Source: JAIRVZ01 sp031553755 (lineage in GTDB: Bacteria; Bacteroidota; Bacteroidia; Bacteroidales; Azobacteroidaceae). From it: a DNA stretch of 64,000 bases. Below are positions 46,406 through 55,468 of this stretch, one piece after another; position 1 is the stretch's first letter; the number at the start of each line of letters is the position of its first letter. Below the pieces are notes generated by a model. It worked only from the letters and a program-made list of their open reading frames with translations. It had not been told where the DNA came from and did not search any database. A program made the translations under genes and the position numbers. The stretch lies in assembly GCA_031553755.1 (NCBI GenBank), contig JAVBKZ010000021.1, forward strand, positions 124,001 through 188,000, written 5' to 3'.

Positions 46406-48064
46406 TCTTACCTTCAAAACAGATACATTTCCTTTTCCGTCAACAACTTTAACGATATAAACAGAAGATGTATTCAAAGAAATAGTTTCTTGTTCATGAG
46501 AAGCTTGCAAATTAGCCAATGAACGACCGGTCATATCATATACCGAAATCATATCTCCGGCATTCAAATTTTTGATTGTCATTAAATTATCTTGCATGCT
46601 TACATTTAATTCAGTTGCTTCGGGAGAATCTATTGCTGTAGATATAGAAGGTGTTAATATGATACTTCTTAAATTCAGATAGTTCCAACCGTTAAATGTT
46701 GCTTCTCTTTTCACTTCAACCGGATAGGTTCCGGCAGTTAATGATATCGTTTCTCCGAAATTTTGCACTCCGTATGCTCCGGACGCTGTGTAATTACAAC
46801 TCAGTTGAGTTTCTCCGATTTTGATATGCATAATACCATTTTGAACAGCCATTAATTCGGAAGAAAGCTCGTATGTTTCAGTTGCGGGAATGGTAATAAA
46901 CCATCCGGCTCCTTTATCTTCAATTAATCCGGTAACTGAAGATGCCCAACTTCCGAAGTTTGCCGGAGAATTTTCTATGGATAGACCTCCAATCAACATT
47001 TGTATGTTAGTCGGAGTAAGCGTAAATACACCATTGCTTCCCGGGTTTAACGCTGCCGAAACAGGAACCGGTTCCAATACTATATTTTTTAATAACATGT
47101 TATCGGAAGAACTTTGTAAATTTACCTCATACGTGCCGACAGGAAGATATACACTGTAGGTTAAAAGATTAGTTGCATAGTCTGCTGCTGCCGGATAAGA
47201 TACCATTTCTTGTATATTTTTCGATATGGCATTTCCTCCGATTTTCAATTTCAGTTTTCCGATAGCAGCATCCTTGTATTCCGCTGTTACCGAATAATAT
47301 CCGGGAGTTGTAACTTCCAACATATATCGCATGCTTCCCGATAATAATTTTGTTACATCCGTACCCGATTTTGTCGCACCCGCACGCAATATACCGTTAT
47401 CGGGTGTTAATGTAAATTTTCCGTCAACTTCGGAAATAACAGTCGGTACCGGATATTCTTTTAATGTGATGTCATCTAAATAACAAACATAGTTTTGAGC
47501 AGCTCCTCCACCTCCGTTGGTTGGTTCAACAGCAATTCCGTATACCGTTTTTCCGGTAAGTCCCGATGTAATATTCAATTTCGAGACATCAAATTCAACC
47601 TCATACCATTGTCCTTCAAGATTCGGATTGCTCAGCGCTTCCAATTCGGACGGGCCGGCTTCATTAGCGGTAGTGCTTGCGCCCCAATCTGCCGTAAGTA
47701 CTTTCAATTTAATTTTGGCATTGGCATTGGTCGGTTTGGTTGCCTGATAGATTTTTACCGCAATTTTTTGATATTTGTCTTTGAAAGCTTCAATGGTCAT
47801 TCTTTGGTCTTGGGGGATTTGTACTTTTGCCCCTTTCCAATTCAAATTAGGATTGGTAAATTTCAATGCATTGTTGCTTACGTTAGGTGCGACTTGCAGC
47901 GGGTTTGCTTCAATAACCGCAGTTGTGGTGGGAGGACTTGCTCCGTCTAGTACTCCGTAAACGGGGGATGCGCCTTCGAAGTCAAACACCAAGTCGGTAG
48001 CATTAAGATTTGTTGTACACAATATGGCTACAAATGCCATGAGAATAAGTCTAATTGATTTCAT
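46403..48064 (-). CDS. secreted multi-module binding protein with T9SS tail, no catalytic domain
   Basis: A 553-aa secreted protein (MKSIRLILMAFVAILCTTNLNA). It has an N-terminal beta-sandwich (about 25-210, ending YVCYLDDITLKEY) typical of carbohydrate-binding or surface modules. A middle module follows (about 215-330; FTLTPDNGILRAG), then a third (about 345-470; GSWASSVTGLIEDKGAGWFITIP, LMAVQNGIMHIKI). The third module is homologous to the C-terminal module of the neighbouring GH29 protein. A short T9SS tail ends it (ISVYDMTGRSLANLQ). I see no glycosidase motif. Its role is probably to bind the target glycan at the surface or to scaffold other enzymes. Function is inferred. Confidence 0.65.
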   Translation of the reverse strand: MKSIRLILMAFVAILCTTNLNATDLVFDFEGASPVYGVLDGASPPTTTAVIEANPLQVAPNVSNNALKFTNPNLNWKGAKVQIPQDQRMTIEAFKDKYQKIAVKIYQATKPTNANAKIKLKVLTADWGASTTANEAGPSELEALSNPNLEGQWYEVEFDVSKLNITSGLTGKTVYGIAVEPTNGGGGAAQNYVCYLDDITLKEYPVPTVISEVDGKFTLTPDNGILRAGATKSGTDVTKLLSGSMRYMLEVTTPGYYSVTAEYKDAAIGKLKLKIGGNAISKNIQEMVSYPAAADYATNLLTYSVYLPVGTYEVNLQSSSDNMLLKNIVLEPVPVSAALNPGSNGVFTLTPTNIQMLIGGLSIENSPANFGSWASSVTGLIEDKGAGWFITIPATETYELSSELMAVQNGIMHIKIGETQLSCNYTASGAYGVQNFGETISLTAGTYPVEVKREATFNGWNYLNLRSIILTPSISTAIDSPEATELNVSMQDNLMTIKNLNAGDMISVYDMTGRSLANLQASHEQETISLNTSSVYIVKVVDGKGNVSVLKVR

Positions 48065-48104
48065 GCTTTTTTTTTAGTTTTAAGTGAATTAGTAAGTATA
48101 TATA

Positions 48105-48136
48105 TAGTTGACGAGTTAACAAGTAGATGAGTGGCT
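48105..48136. repeat. octamer array before the multi-module gene
   Basis: Units TAGTTGAC, GAGTTAAC, AAGTAGAT and GAGTGGCT in direct order, starting 40 bp upstream of the start codon at 48064. A single inverted unit (TCGTTTAC around 48201-48208) lies near the stop of the upstream GH29, so the array is again split over the gap. Confidence 0.7.
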
Positions 48137-48139
48137 AAA

Positions 48140-48168
48140 CTCTAACAGAGTTTAAAACTCTGTTAGAG
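48140..48168. repeat. perfect 29-bp palindrome
   Basis: Two 14-bp arms (CTCTAACAGAGTTT and AAACTCTGTTAGAG) around one central base. It sits in the GH29-to-binding-protein gap, beside octamer units. As RNA it would fold into a tight stem. No U-run follows on either strand, so it is not a classical terminator. Confidence 0.9.
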
Positions 48169-48212
48169 CTTTTGTAAAAACTTATTATACTTTATATAAC
48201 TCGTTTACGATT

Positions 48213-51074
48213 TTATTCTGTCTGGAATTTCTTCACTTCCGTAGGCCTGTTTTCAGAAAATACTTTCAAAATAAGGATAGAACTTCCGGTCGACAATGCA
48301 ATTTGTTCCGTAGAACCGGTTGCCGTACGAGAGATTATCAAACGTCCCATTACATCATATAAATGCAACATATCTCCTTGATTTACACCATTAACAGTTA
48401 ACATCCCTTTTGTTGTTTCGATAGAAATCGTTGATACTTGTTGGTTGTTTATGCCGGAAGCATTTTCCGGAGTAAGGATGAGGCTTCTCAGGTTGATGTA
48501 ATTCCATTTATCCACTGTGCTTGTCCGTGTGATTTGTAACCTGTGAGTTCCGGCAGGTAAAGATATTTTTGTTGAAAAATTCTGTATATCATACAAAGTT
48601 GAAGCTGTATATCCGCAATCTGTTCTTAATGAATTTACGTCGATGTTGAGAGTTCCGTTTTCAACAGCCATTAATTCGCCCGAAATACTATATTCAGTGT
48701 TGTTAGGTACATAAATTATCCATTCCGCGCCTTTACCACTGATATACTCTTTAACGGAAGAAGACCATCCTCCAAAATTTGAGGGCATATTTTGTACAAT
48801 CAAGTCTTTTACAGAAGAAGCATTGTCAGGAGTAAGTTTGAATTTTCCGGAATTATCACATAGCAAAGCGAAATCAGTTTCTGTTAACTCATCCAATACC
48901 ATTTTGATTGTTGTGCTGATGGCGTGAGGCGCTGTGGTTGGCAATCCGTTCAATACCAGATTTCTGTTTTCGATAGCCGGTGTAATGGTTGCGTCATTTC
49001 CGAGAATTTCAACACTGTTAGGCATTCTATGAAGACATGGAATTTCGAGTTTCCCATTTGCAGGCCAATTAAGAACATGGAAATACAATGTTGTTTTCCC
49101 GTCAGTTCCTACTTTTTGTGTTACTTTTCCCCATGCCGGAGGAGTTGGGAACGGGTTGGCTGTCGTGCCCCAAATCGCTTCTCCGTTGACTTTCGTCCAT
49201 TGTCCGATTTGACTCAAACGGTCAACGCTTTCTTGTGGGAATGTACCATCAGCTTTTGGTCCGATGTTCAATAAGAAATTACCACCTTTACTAACGATGT
49301 CAATTAATTTAGTCAACAAGTCTTGAGTTGTTTTCCAACGGAAGTCGTGAGCGCAATAACCCCAGTTGTCGTTCATGGTCATACAAGTTTCCCAGTCGGT
49401 TCCGTCGCCGGTAGCAGGCATATTAGGAATGTTTTGTTCGGGTGTTTTGAAGTCGGCTGACATATGGTCTTCCAAACGCGGATTGAACAACAAGCGTTCG
49501 GCGCCTGCAATGTTTTTAACGGCTTTGAGCGTACGGTATCTGAATTCGGGCGAACTGTCGCCTCCCATATCCCACCAAATCACGTCTACTCCATAGTCTT
49601 TCACCATTTTTTCAAGATGAGGAACCACAATATTGTCCACATATTTGGAACGGTCCTCGTAAGACGCTTTTTTGTCGGGAGTTGTATTTTGAGGAATCCA
49701 TCCCATTCCGCCCGGATTCAACCAGTCCAATGTTTGGGAATAATAAAATCCGATTTTCAATCCGGCCGCGCGGGCTTCGGTAACCAATTCGCCCAATACG
49801 TCTTTTTTTATTTGCGATTCGGGATCGTTGATACCATAGCCGGGAACACCTTTCATCAATGTATATCCGTCATGGTGTTTGGATGTGATAACGATGTATT
49901 TCATTCCGGCATCTTTAGCCATACGCACCCATTCTTTGGCATTGTAATTTTCGGCTTTGAAACTGCTGTATGCTTTTTCCAAATAATTTGCTCTCGGAAT
50001 CTGGGCGGCAAACATAATCCATTCGGCATATTGTCCGCGGGTATATTCCTTACCTGTTGCCGGGTCAATTTTCAATGTTCCGTCAGGATTAATCATGCTT
50101 GGAGCAAAACAGGAATAATAAGGCATTTTATCGGGAGACAATGTGGTAGGGCCGTCGTAATTTCCTGCAAACGAAGCATAAACTCCCCAGTGAATGAACA
50201 TTCCGAAACGCGCTTCACGCCACCACGCCATGCGTGCGTCTTTTTGTTCTTTTGTTTCAGGTGTTACGGCATAAAGAAATTCACTTTCTTTGGAAAAATC
50301 GCCTTCCGCATTTTTAGCGATAACAGAAAAATAGAAAATGTCGAAAGTTTTCAATCCCGGAATTTCAATTGTATTTTCGGTTACACCGCTACGATACAGT
50401 TGTCCTTCTTTATACACATCATAAGAAACAGCTCCGGCCAATTTGCTCCATTTAAGCGTAAGCGCAGTAGGTGTTTCTGTTTCAATAAATAATCCGATGG
50501 GACGTTGGGTCGTAAATTCGGTAGATATGACTAAATCATCGCTGAGAATGATGTCGTCGATGTATACTTTAGTCCCCAATTCACGGGTATCGGAAAAATC
50601 GGGTTGGATTCCCAATGTTCCTAAATCGGTCACTTTGTTTGTTGCCAAATCAAAAACCAAACTTTCCCATTCATTGGTTTTGGAAGGAGCAAACATCGGA
50701 AAAAATTCATTATTGGATTTTCCTCCTTTTGGTTTGGCATTGATACGGACAATTGATGTCGAATTGGTGCGATAATACTTTAGATGCAAGTATTTGTAAT
50801 CCTTTTTGGCTTCGTTGAGGTCGGCCCAGAACCCCGCCCATTTCTGAACAGTTCCGATTCGTTCGAATCCCAATACTTTATCACTCTTGTCAATTCCGGT
50901 TTTGGAAGGATTATCGACAACCTCAACTCTCATGTCAGTAGCGGGGTTAATGTTGATTTTAGAAGTGAAAGTAATGGCTCCGCTCTCAAAATCATCTAGA
51001 GTGATTGTTTCTTTTTGTGCTTTGGCAGCAAAAGAAACGATTAACAACAAGCAAAAAATGCAATAGTACTTCAT
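48213..51074 (-). CDS. GH29 alpha-L-fucosidase with binding modules and T9SS tail
   Basis: Secreted 953-aa enzyme starting at 51074 (MKYYCIFCLLLIVSFAAKAQ). The N-terminal sandwich (about 22-195) shares VVDNPSKTG...SDKVLGF with the protein encoded at 57116. An FN3 domain follows at about 200-285. The GH29 barrel has ARFGMFIHWGVYASFAGNYDG, YIVITSKHHDGYTLM, nucleophile D502 in VIWWDMGGD, and FLLNIGPKADGTF. After the barrel comes a beta-sandwich, then the module shared with the 46403 protein (GGWSSSVKEYISGKGAEWIIY, LMAVENGTLNI), and a T9SS-type tail (MLHLYDVMGRLIISR). It is a clear paralogue of the shorter GH29 at 36867 but, unlike it, carries a sorting tail. The pair therefore suggests one extracellular and one periplasmic fucosidase. 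Confidence 0.93.
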   Translation of the reverse strand: MKYYCIFCLLLIVSFAAKAQKETITLDDFESGAITFTSKININPATDMRVEVVDNPSKTGIDKSDKVLGFERIGTVQKWAGFWADLNEAKKDYKYLHLKYYRTNSTSIVRINAKPKGGKSNNEFFPMFAPSKTNEWESLVFDLATNKVTDLGTLGIQPDFSDTRELGTKVYIDDIILSDDLVISTEFTTQRPIGLFIETETPTALTLKWSKLAGAVSYDVYKEGQLYRSGVTENTIEIPGLKTFDIFYFSVIAKNAEGDFSKESEFLYAVTPETKEQKDARMAWWREARFGMFIHWGVYASFAGNYDGPTTLSPDKMPYYSCFAPSMINPDGTLKIDPATGKEYTRGQYAEWIMFAAQIPRANYLEKAYSSFKAENYNAKEWVRMAKDAGMKYIVITSKHHDGYTLMKGVPGYGINDPESQIKKDVLGELVTEARAAGLKIGFYYSQTLDWLNPGGMGWIPQNTTPDKKASYEDRSKYVDNIVVPHLEKMVKDYGVDVIWWDMGGDSSPEFRYRTLKAVKNIAGAERLLFNPRLEDHMSADFKTPEQNIPNMPATGDGTDWETCMTMNDNWGYCAHDFRWKTTQDLLTKLIDIVSKGGNFLLNIGPKADGTFPQESVDRLSQIGQWTKVNGEAIWGTTANPFPTPPAWGKVTQKVGTDGKTTLYFHVLNWPANGKLEIPCLHRMPNSVEILGNDATITPAIENRNLVLNGLPTTAPHAISTTIKMVLDELTETDFALLCDNSGKFKLTPDNASSVKDLIVQNMPSNFGGWSSSVKEYISGKGAEWIIYVPNNTEYSISGELMAVENGTLNIDVNSLRTDCGYTASTLYDIQNFSTKISLPAGTHRLQITRTSTVDKWNYINLRSLILTPENASGINNQQVSTISIETTKGMLTVNGVNQGDMLHLYDVMGRLIISRTATGSTEQIALSTGSSILILKVFSENRPTEVKKFQTE

Positions 51075-51131
51075 TGTAAACATAGGTCAATTAAGTTTAA
51101 TAAAAGGTTTGAATTTGTTTTGCTGAGTAAA

Positions 51132-51240
51132 GGGAGTTAAACGAAGTTATAGGGAGTTAGACGAATGTTTTAAGATTCATTTTCATTCTAATTTTCAACA
51201 AAATTATTCCTTTAACTTCGTCTAACTTCTTTTAACTTCC
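51132..51240. repeat. inverted repeat built from GAAGTTAAAC-type units
   Basis: Direct arm 51132-51167 (GGGAGTTAAACGAAGTT...) and inverted arm 51209-51240 (CCTTTAACTTCGTC...). Each arm is a tandem run of AGTTA(A/G)ACGA-like units. The element fills the gap between the GH144 stop at 51256 and the GH29 start at 51074. The same family recurs at 59912-60030. Confidence 0.8.
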
Positions 51241-51255
51241 TCTTCCTCATAATTT

Positions 51256-52956
51256 CTATAAAATAATTTTAGTTCCGAAACGAGCATTATTAATCATTGC
51301 ATCGATGATGTAAAATCCTTTGGTAATCGTTTTGCAATTGAAATGATGCTCTCCCATTGATAGGTTACCTCTGTAGAGGCTGTCAATCTGACGTCCATTG
51401 ATATCCCGAAGGATTAAATGGACATCCGCGTTTTTTTTCAAGTCAAGATTCACTGTATTTTTCCCGGCCTCCTGTATAACTGAAAGGTCGGCAATATCAG
51501 TTTTTATTGTTTTTATGTCGGACGGAATAGGCGCTTCATTTACAAAACCGATTTTTTGTAACGCGTCTTGTATTTCGGGCGCCGACATGAATAGATTCCA
51601 TAACAAACCGGTACGATAATTTTCTATCATACAGATAATAGGGCCTTGGTCGATCGATAAGTAATCTCCGTTAACCCAGTCCTTGGTTTCATTGAAAGAA
51701 TCAACAAATCCGCATTTGTCGTTCCAGATTTTGGGTCCCAATGTATAATAGAAATGCCTTAACGCTGCCATTGATTCTTCCGGTGTAAACGGCATAGACG
51801 ATATGGCTGCTGTAGGAGCAATATTTCCCCGGTCGTTATTGGGAGAATGGGCAGAATATCCGCCTCCGTTAACGGCATCCGCGCCTTTATAGCCATCGCA
51901 AGCTGTTAATCCCCAGGCTTTATCAGCGCCATATCCTACATAACCTAAAGGATTTTCCTCGCAATACGCGCGGTTGATTAATGTATGCGCTCGGCATTGT
52001 TCGAAATAATTAATGTCGTTATGAGTATCCCTTAAATTTTTCGGGTTGAATCCTACAAATGAATAGTGGGAGAGAAACAAAGGGCCACCTTTTGCTGCTA
52101 CATTATTGGTTGTCGGCAACGTAATGCCGTAGAAAACTTTATTTCGGTTTTTGTAAGGCGACCATCCGGTTTGCCAAAGTGAAACATTAACCGGATATGT
52201 TGGGGAAGCAATGGCTAGGATATAAGTTATCATACACTCGTTGAATCCTTTGATTTCCAAGTCTTTTACGTTTTGCAATTCATCATTGCAATGCCAGTGC
52301 AATGAATTTTCTCCAAAAGTGAAATATTGCCAATCGACACGATGCCAGATTTGATTGATTTTTTCCCGCAAGGATTTTTCTTGTATATCATTTCCCGCAA
52401 AATATTGGCGGGCAGCAAGCAATCCCTGTATCATAAATGATGTTTCGACCAAATCTCCTCCATTGTCTTCCGGACTGAATCGTAAGGTTTCGCCTGTATT
52501 GCCGTTTATCCAGTGGGCAAAAGCTCCTTTATAGTTGGTTGCCGTATAGAGGAGAAAATCACATATCCGGTTGAGGCGTTCCAATCCTTGCTCGCGGGTG
52601 ATAAATCCGCGTTCGATTCCGACTAAGATTGCCATCACTCCGAATCCGCTTCCTCCGGTTGTTACTCTTTCTGTAGGATTTTTTGTAACGGAAAGGCGTT
52701 CGGTCATCATCCCGGAATTGGTAGGAGCATAATCCCAAAAGTATTTGAAAGTATGTCGCTGTACTTTAGTCAGCAATTCATCGTCAGTCAATTGTACACT
52801 GAAATCAGTTTGCGCGAATATTCCGTTTACAGCAAAAAGACAACAAATCAGTAAGCAAGTTGACAAGTTGACGAGTTGACGAGTTGACGAGTAAACGAGT
52901 TTACAAGCTGATAAGTATAGTTTCTTTGGGTTGTATGGTAAATTGTTTGTTTTCAT
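51256..52956 (-). CDS. GH144-type beta-1,2-glucanase with repeat-derived signal peptide
   Basis: Secreted enzyme of 566 aa from the ATG at 52956. The catalytic (alpha/alpha)6 barrel (about 55-470) matches the glucoamylase-like PF10091 group that holds GH144: LLTKVQRHTFKYFWDYAPTNSGM, TGGSGFGVMAILVGIERGFITR, DLVETSFMIQGLLAARQYF, IKGFNECMITYILAIASP, HYSFVGFNP and IICMIENYRTGLLWNLFM. GH144 members are endo- or sophorose-releasing beta-1,2-glucanases. A short T9SS-like tail ends it (GFYIIDAMINNARFG). The signal peptide is odd. Residues about 15-34 (LSACKLVYSSTRQLVNLSTC) are encoded by seven octamer repeat units, lengthening the region before the hydrophobic core LLICCLFAVNG. The next gene upstream is a GH3. 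Confidence 0.82.
   Translation of the reverse strand: MKTNNLPYNPKKLYLSACKLVYSSTRQLVNLSTCLLICCLFAVNGIFAQTDFSVQLTDDELLTKVQRHTFKYFWDYAPTNSGMMTERLSVTKNPTERVTTGGSGFGVMAILVGIERGFITREQGLERLNRICDFLLYTATNYKGAFAHWINGNTGETLRFSPEDNGGDLVETSFMIQGLLAARQYFAGNDIQEKSLREKINQIWHRVDWQYFTFGENSLHWHCNDELQNVKDLEIKGFNECMITYILAIASPTYPVNVSLWQTGWSPYKNRNKVFYGITLPTTNNVAAKGGPLFLSHYSFVGFNPKNLRDTHNDINYFEQCRAHTLINRAYCEENPLGYVGYGADKAWGLTACDGYKGADAVNGGGYSAHSPNNDRGNIAPTAAISSMPFTPEESMAALRHFYYTLGPKIWNDKCGFVDSFNETKDWVNGDYLSIDQGPIICMIENYRTGLLWNLFMSAPEIQDALQKIGFVNEAPIPSDIKTIKTDIADLSVIQEAGKNTVNLDLKKNADVHLILRDINGRQIDSLYRGNLSMGEHHFNCKTITKGFYIIDAMINNARFGTKIIL
52857..52912. repeat. seven-unit octamer array inside the GH144 signal-peptide coding sequence
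   Basis: Units on the plus strand: AAGTTGAC, AAGTTGAC, GAGTTGAC, GAGTTGAC, GAGTAAAC, GAGTTTAC, AAGCTGAT. The array is read through by the minus-strand gene without a stop. Its inverted partner is the four-unit array at 53089-53120. Confidence 0.9.
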
Positions 52957-53000
52957 CCTATTTAGTTTTTTAATATGGAATTTATCTCGACTTTTTTCAA

Positions 53001-53078
53001 ACACGGAGTGAAAGGAGTTCATTTCACTTGATATCAGAATATACTCAGTGAATAATTACTCCGTGTAACTCTGTGTCT
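53001..53078. repeat. ACACGGAGT inverted repeat in the GH3-GH144 gap
   Basis: Left arm 53001-53020 (ACACGGAGTGAAAGGAGT) and right arm 53056-53078 (TTACTCCGTGTAACTCTGTG) are inverted, imperfect copies of a short repeat. The element is nested between the octamer arrays at 52857-52912 and 53089-53120. Confidence 0.6.
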
Positions 53079-53088
53079 AAAATTTATC

Positions 53089-53120
53089 GTCAACTCGTTT
53101 ACTTGTCAACTTGTCTACTT
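53089..53120. repeat. four-unit octamer array forming the 3' end of the GH3 gene
   Basis: Inverted units GTCAACTC, GTTTACTT, GTCAACTT, GTCTACTT. The GH3 stop codon (53099-53101) falls inside the second unit, and the last GH3 residues SRQVDK are encoded by the third and fourth. Confidence 0.9.
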
Positions 53121-55387
53121 AATGTAAACATCGCTTCTTTCACATCCCGACTGTTGCCGCCGATGAAGAGTTTGAAATCTCCGGGTTCGGCAATATATTG
53201 TAAATCGGCATTATAAAATTTCAGCATTTCTTCGGTAATTTCGAACGATACGGTTTGCGATTCTCCTGCTTTCAACGTTATTTGACGAAAAGCTTTCAGT
53301 TCTTTTACCGGACGGGTTACTGTTCCTACCAAATCACGAATGTAAAGTTGCACGGTTTCTGTTCCTTCTTTTTCTCCGGTATTTGAAATGCTGATTTTCG
53401 CGGTAATTTTTCCTTTTTCTTTCAAAGTTGAATTATCCAACATAATATCTCCGTAAGAGAATGTTGTATAACTTAATCCGTAACCGAAAGGATATAAAGG
53501 TTCGTTGGGAACATCTAAATATTTTGTCGTATACTTTTGAGTTTCCGAATAAGGTCTTCCGGTATTCTTGTGATTGTAATAAACCGGAATTTGTCCTACA
53601 TTGCGTGGAAAAGTCATGGTAATTTTTCCCGAAGGATTGGTATTTCCGAATAATACGTCTACAATGGCTTCTCCGGCTTTGGTTCCCGGGAACCAAGCTT
53701 CAAGAATCGCGTCAATGTTTTCATTCTCCCATTGTAGCGCTAACGGACGTCCGTTAATCAAAACCAACACCACAGGTTTTCCGGTTCTCTTCAATTCTTT
53801 CAACAAATCTTTTTGGTTTTCAGGAAGTTCGATGTTGCTTCGGCTGGCAGCTTCTCCGCTCATATTGAAAGCTTCCCCCAATACAGCTACAATCACATCA
53901 GCATCTTTAACCATATCAAGCGCCTCATCAATCAATTCCTGTGGTGTTTTTTTATCAACACTGACTACATTTCCATTATTTATTTTTTTCAATACATGTT
54001 TGTCGTCAATCAGGTTACAACCTTTAGCATAAATGAATTTATTTGCACCGAATTGTTTTTCCAAAGCCATTTTAACGCTGACTGATTTTCTCCAGTCGCC
54101 CGCGCCACTCCAATTGCCGAGCATGTTGCGTTGGTCGGCAACCAATGGTCCTACAAAAGCGATTTTTTTATCTGAGCTTAGTGGAAGCAGGTTTTCTTCA
54201 TTTTTCAATAAAACCATCGATTTGATGGCAGCCTCTTTGCTAAGAGCCAGTTTATTTTCATTAAAAATTTCTTTTTGGGCACGTTGTTCATTAATATAGC
54301 GGTAAGGATTTTCAAATAATCCGATTTTGTATTTGGCTTCCAATACACGGCGACAGGCTTTGTCTACCAATCGGATATCTATTTTTCCTTCTCTGATTAA
54401 TCCGGGCAGGTAATCAATAAAATATTCGCTTACCATATCCATATCGGTTCCGGCTTCGAGCGCCAATTTGCAAACCATTGCCGTATCTCCGACTCCATGA
54501 TGCACCATTTCCATGATGGCGGTATAATCTGTTACCACAAAACCTTTGAAACCCCATTCTTTTCTTAAAACATTGTCCAAAAGCCATTTATTTCCGGTCG
54601 CAGGAATTCCGTCAACTTCATTAAAAGAAGTCATTACAGTTTCAGCTCCGGCTTCGATAGCCGCTTTATATGGAGGCAAATATTCATTATACATGCGTAT
54701 TTTGCTCATATCAGTGGTGTTATAATCCCGACCGGCTTCGGAAGCGCCATACAAGGCGAAGTGTTTAACACAAGCCATTACCGAATTGGTTTTGTAAACA
54801 TCGTTTTGTTGAAATCCATTAATCATCACTTTGGCAATTTCAGCTCCCAGATATGGGTCTTCGCCCGAACCTTCGCTTACACGTCCCCAACGCGGGTCGC
54901 GCGAAATATCTAACATTGGGGAAAATACCCAGTTTAGCCCATCGGCGCTTGCTTCTTCTCCTGCGGCACGGGCAGTACGTTCAATTAAATCCAGATTCCA
55001 CGAAGCAGATAATCCCAAAGGAATAGGAAAAATGGTTTTGTGTCCGTGTATAACATCATATCCGAAAATCAACGGAATTTTTAAGCGGGATTTGGTAACT
55101 GCCAATTCCTGTAATTTTCTTACTGCATTAGGAGTAAAAGTGTTGAACACAGCTCCAACCAATCCTTTTTCTATCTTTTCATCCACACCTTTACTCAAAA
55201 TCGGGCCTGTCACATCAAAACCAACAGCGGCCAGGTTGAGTTGTCCGACTTTTTCTTCGATAGTCATTTTTTTCATCAGATCGTCGATGAACCGATTCAT
55301 TTTTTCCTCATCCGTAGCTGGTTTTTGAGCCAAAAGAATAGTTGAAAAGAAGGAAAAAATGATTAGTATTTTAGCTTTATTTCTCAT
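53099..55387 (-). CDS. bglX: GH3 beta-glucosidase, BglX-like
   Basis: Exported 762-aa GH3 enzyme (signal MRNKAKILIIFSFFSTILLAQ). Domain order is N-terminal TIM barrel (LKIPLIFGYDVIHGHKTIFPIPLGLSASWN, KHFALYGASEAGRDYN), nucleophile D287 in GFVVTDYTAI, and alpha/beta sandwich (IAFVGPLVADQRNMLGNWSG). The C-terminal FN3-like domain has ELKAFRQITLKAGE. No T9SS tail or lipobox, so it is probably periplasmic. In Bacteroides, GH3 enzymes of this type cleave beta-1,2-gluco-oligosaccharides and are paired with GH144. Two GH144 genes here make sophoro-oligosaccharides the likely substrate. The final six codons and the stop lie in an octamer repeat array, so the original C-terminus appears to have been replaced. 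The gap to the sulfatase gene is 81 bp. Confidence 0.9.
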   Translation of the reverse strand: MRNKAKILIIFSFFSTILLAQKPATDEEKMNRFIDDLMKKMTIEEKVGQLNLAAVGFDVTGPILSKGVDEKIEKGLVGAVFNTFTPNAVRKLQELAVTKSRLKIPLIFGYDVIHGHKTIFPIPLGLSASWNLDLIERTARAAGEEASADGLNWVFSPMLDISRDPRWGRVSEGSGEDPYLGAEIAKVMINGFQQNDVYKTNSVMACVKHFALYGASEAGRDYNTTDMSKIRMYNEYLPPYKAAIEAGAETVMTSFNEVDGIPATGNKWLLDNVLRKEWGFKGFVVTDYTAIMEMVHHGVGDTAMVCKLALEAGTDMDMVSEYFIDYLPGLIREGKIDIRLVDKACRRVLEAKYKIGLFENPYRYINEQRAQKEIFNENKLALSKEAAIKSMVLLKNEENLLPLSSDKKIAFVGPLVADQRNMLGNWSGAGDWRKSVSVKMALEKQFGANKFIYAKGCNLIDDKHVLKKINNGNVVSVDKKTPQELIDEALDMVKDADVIVAVLGEAFNMSGEAASRSNIELPENQKDLLKELKRTGKPVVLVLINGRPLALQWENENIDAILEAWFPGTKAGEAIVDVLFGNTNPSGKITMTFPRNVGQIPVYYNHKNTGRPYSETQKYTTKYLDVPNEPLYPFGYGLSYTTFSYGDIMLDNSTLKEKGKITAKISISNTGEKEGTETVQLYIRDLVGTVTRPVKELKAFRQITLKAGESQTVSFEITEEMLKFYNADLQYIAEPGDFKLFIGGNSRDVKEAMFTLSRQVDK

Positions 55388-55410
55388 GATTTTAAGTATA
55401 TGATGTCTTC

Positions 55411-55434
55411 CGGAGCAAATTTTAGCTTGTTCCG
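55411..55434. repeat. short hairpin between sulfatase and GH3 genes
   Basis: CGGAGCAA and TTGTTCCG form an 8-bp stem with one G-U pair and an 8-nt loop. It is the only hairpin recognised in this 81-bp gap, which lacks the longer arrays found in neighbouring gaps. Confidence 0.5.
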
Positions 55435-55468
55435 CCTTTAGGGTTTCTAATTTTGTTAATGGATTAAA

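Noticed and set aside
48140..48168. Palindrome as a rho-independent terminator
   Set aside because: No T-run follows on either strand and the stem is not GC-rich. It sits between two cotranscribed genes.
52857..52912. CRISPR array
   Set aside because: Units are contiguous octamers without spacers and no cas gene is present, so the arrays are simple tandem or inverted repeats.
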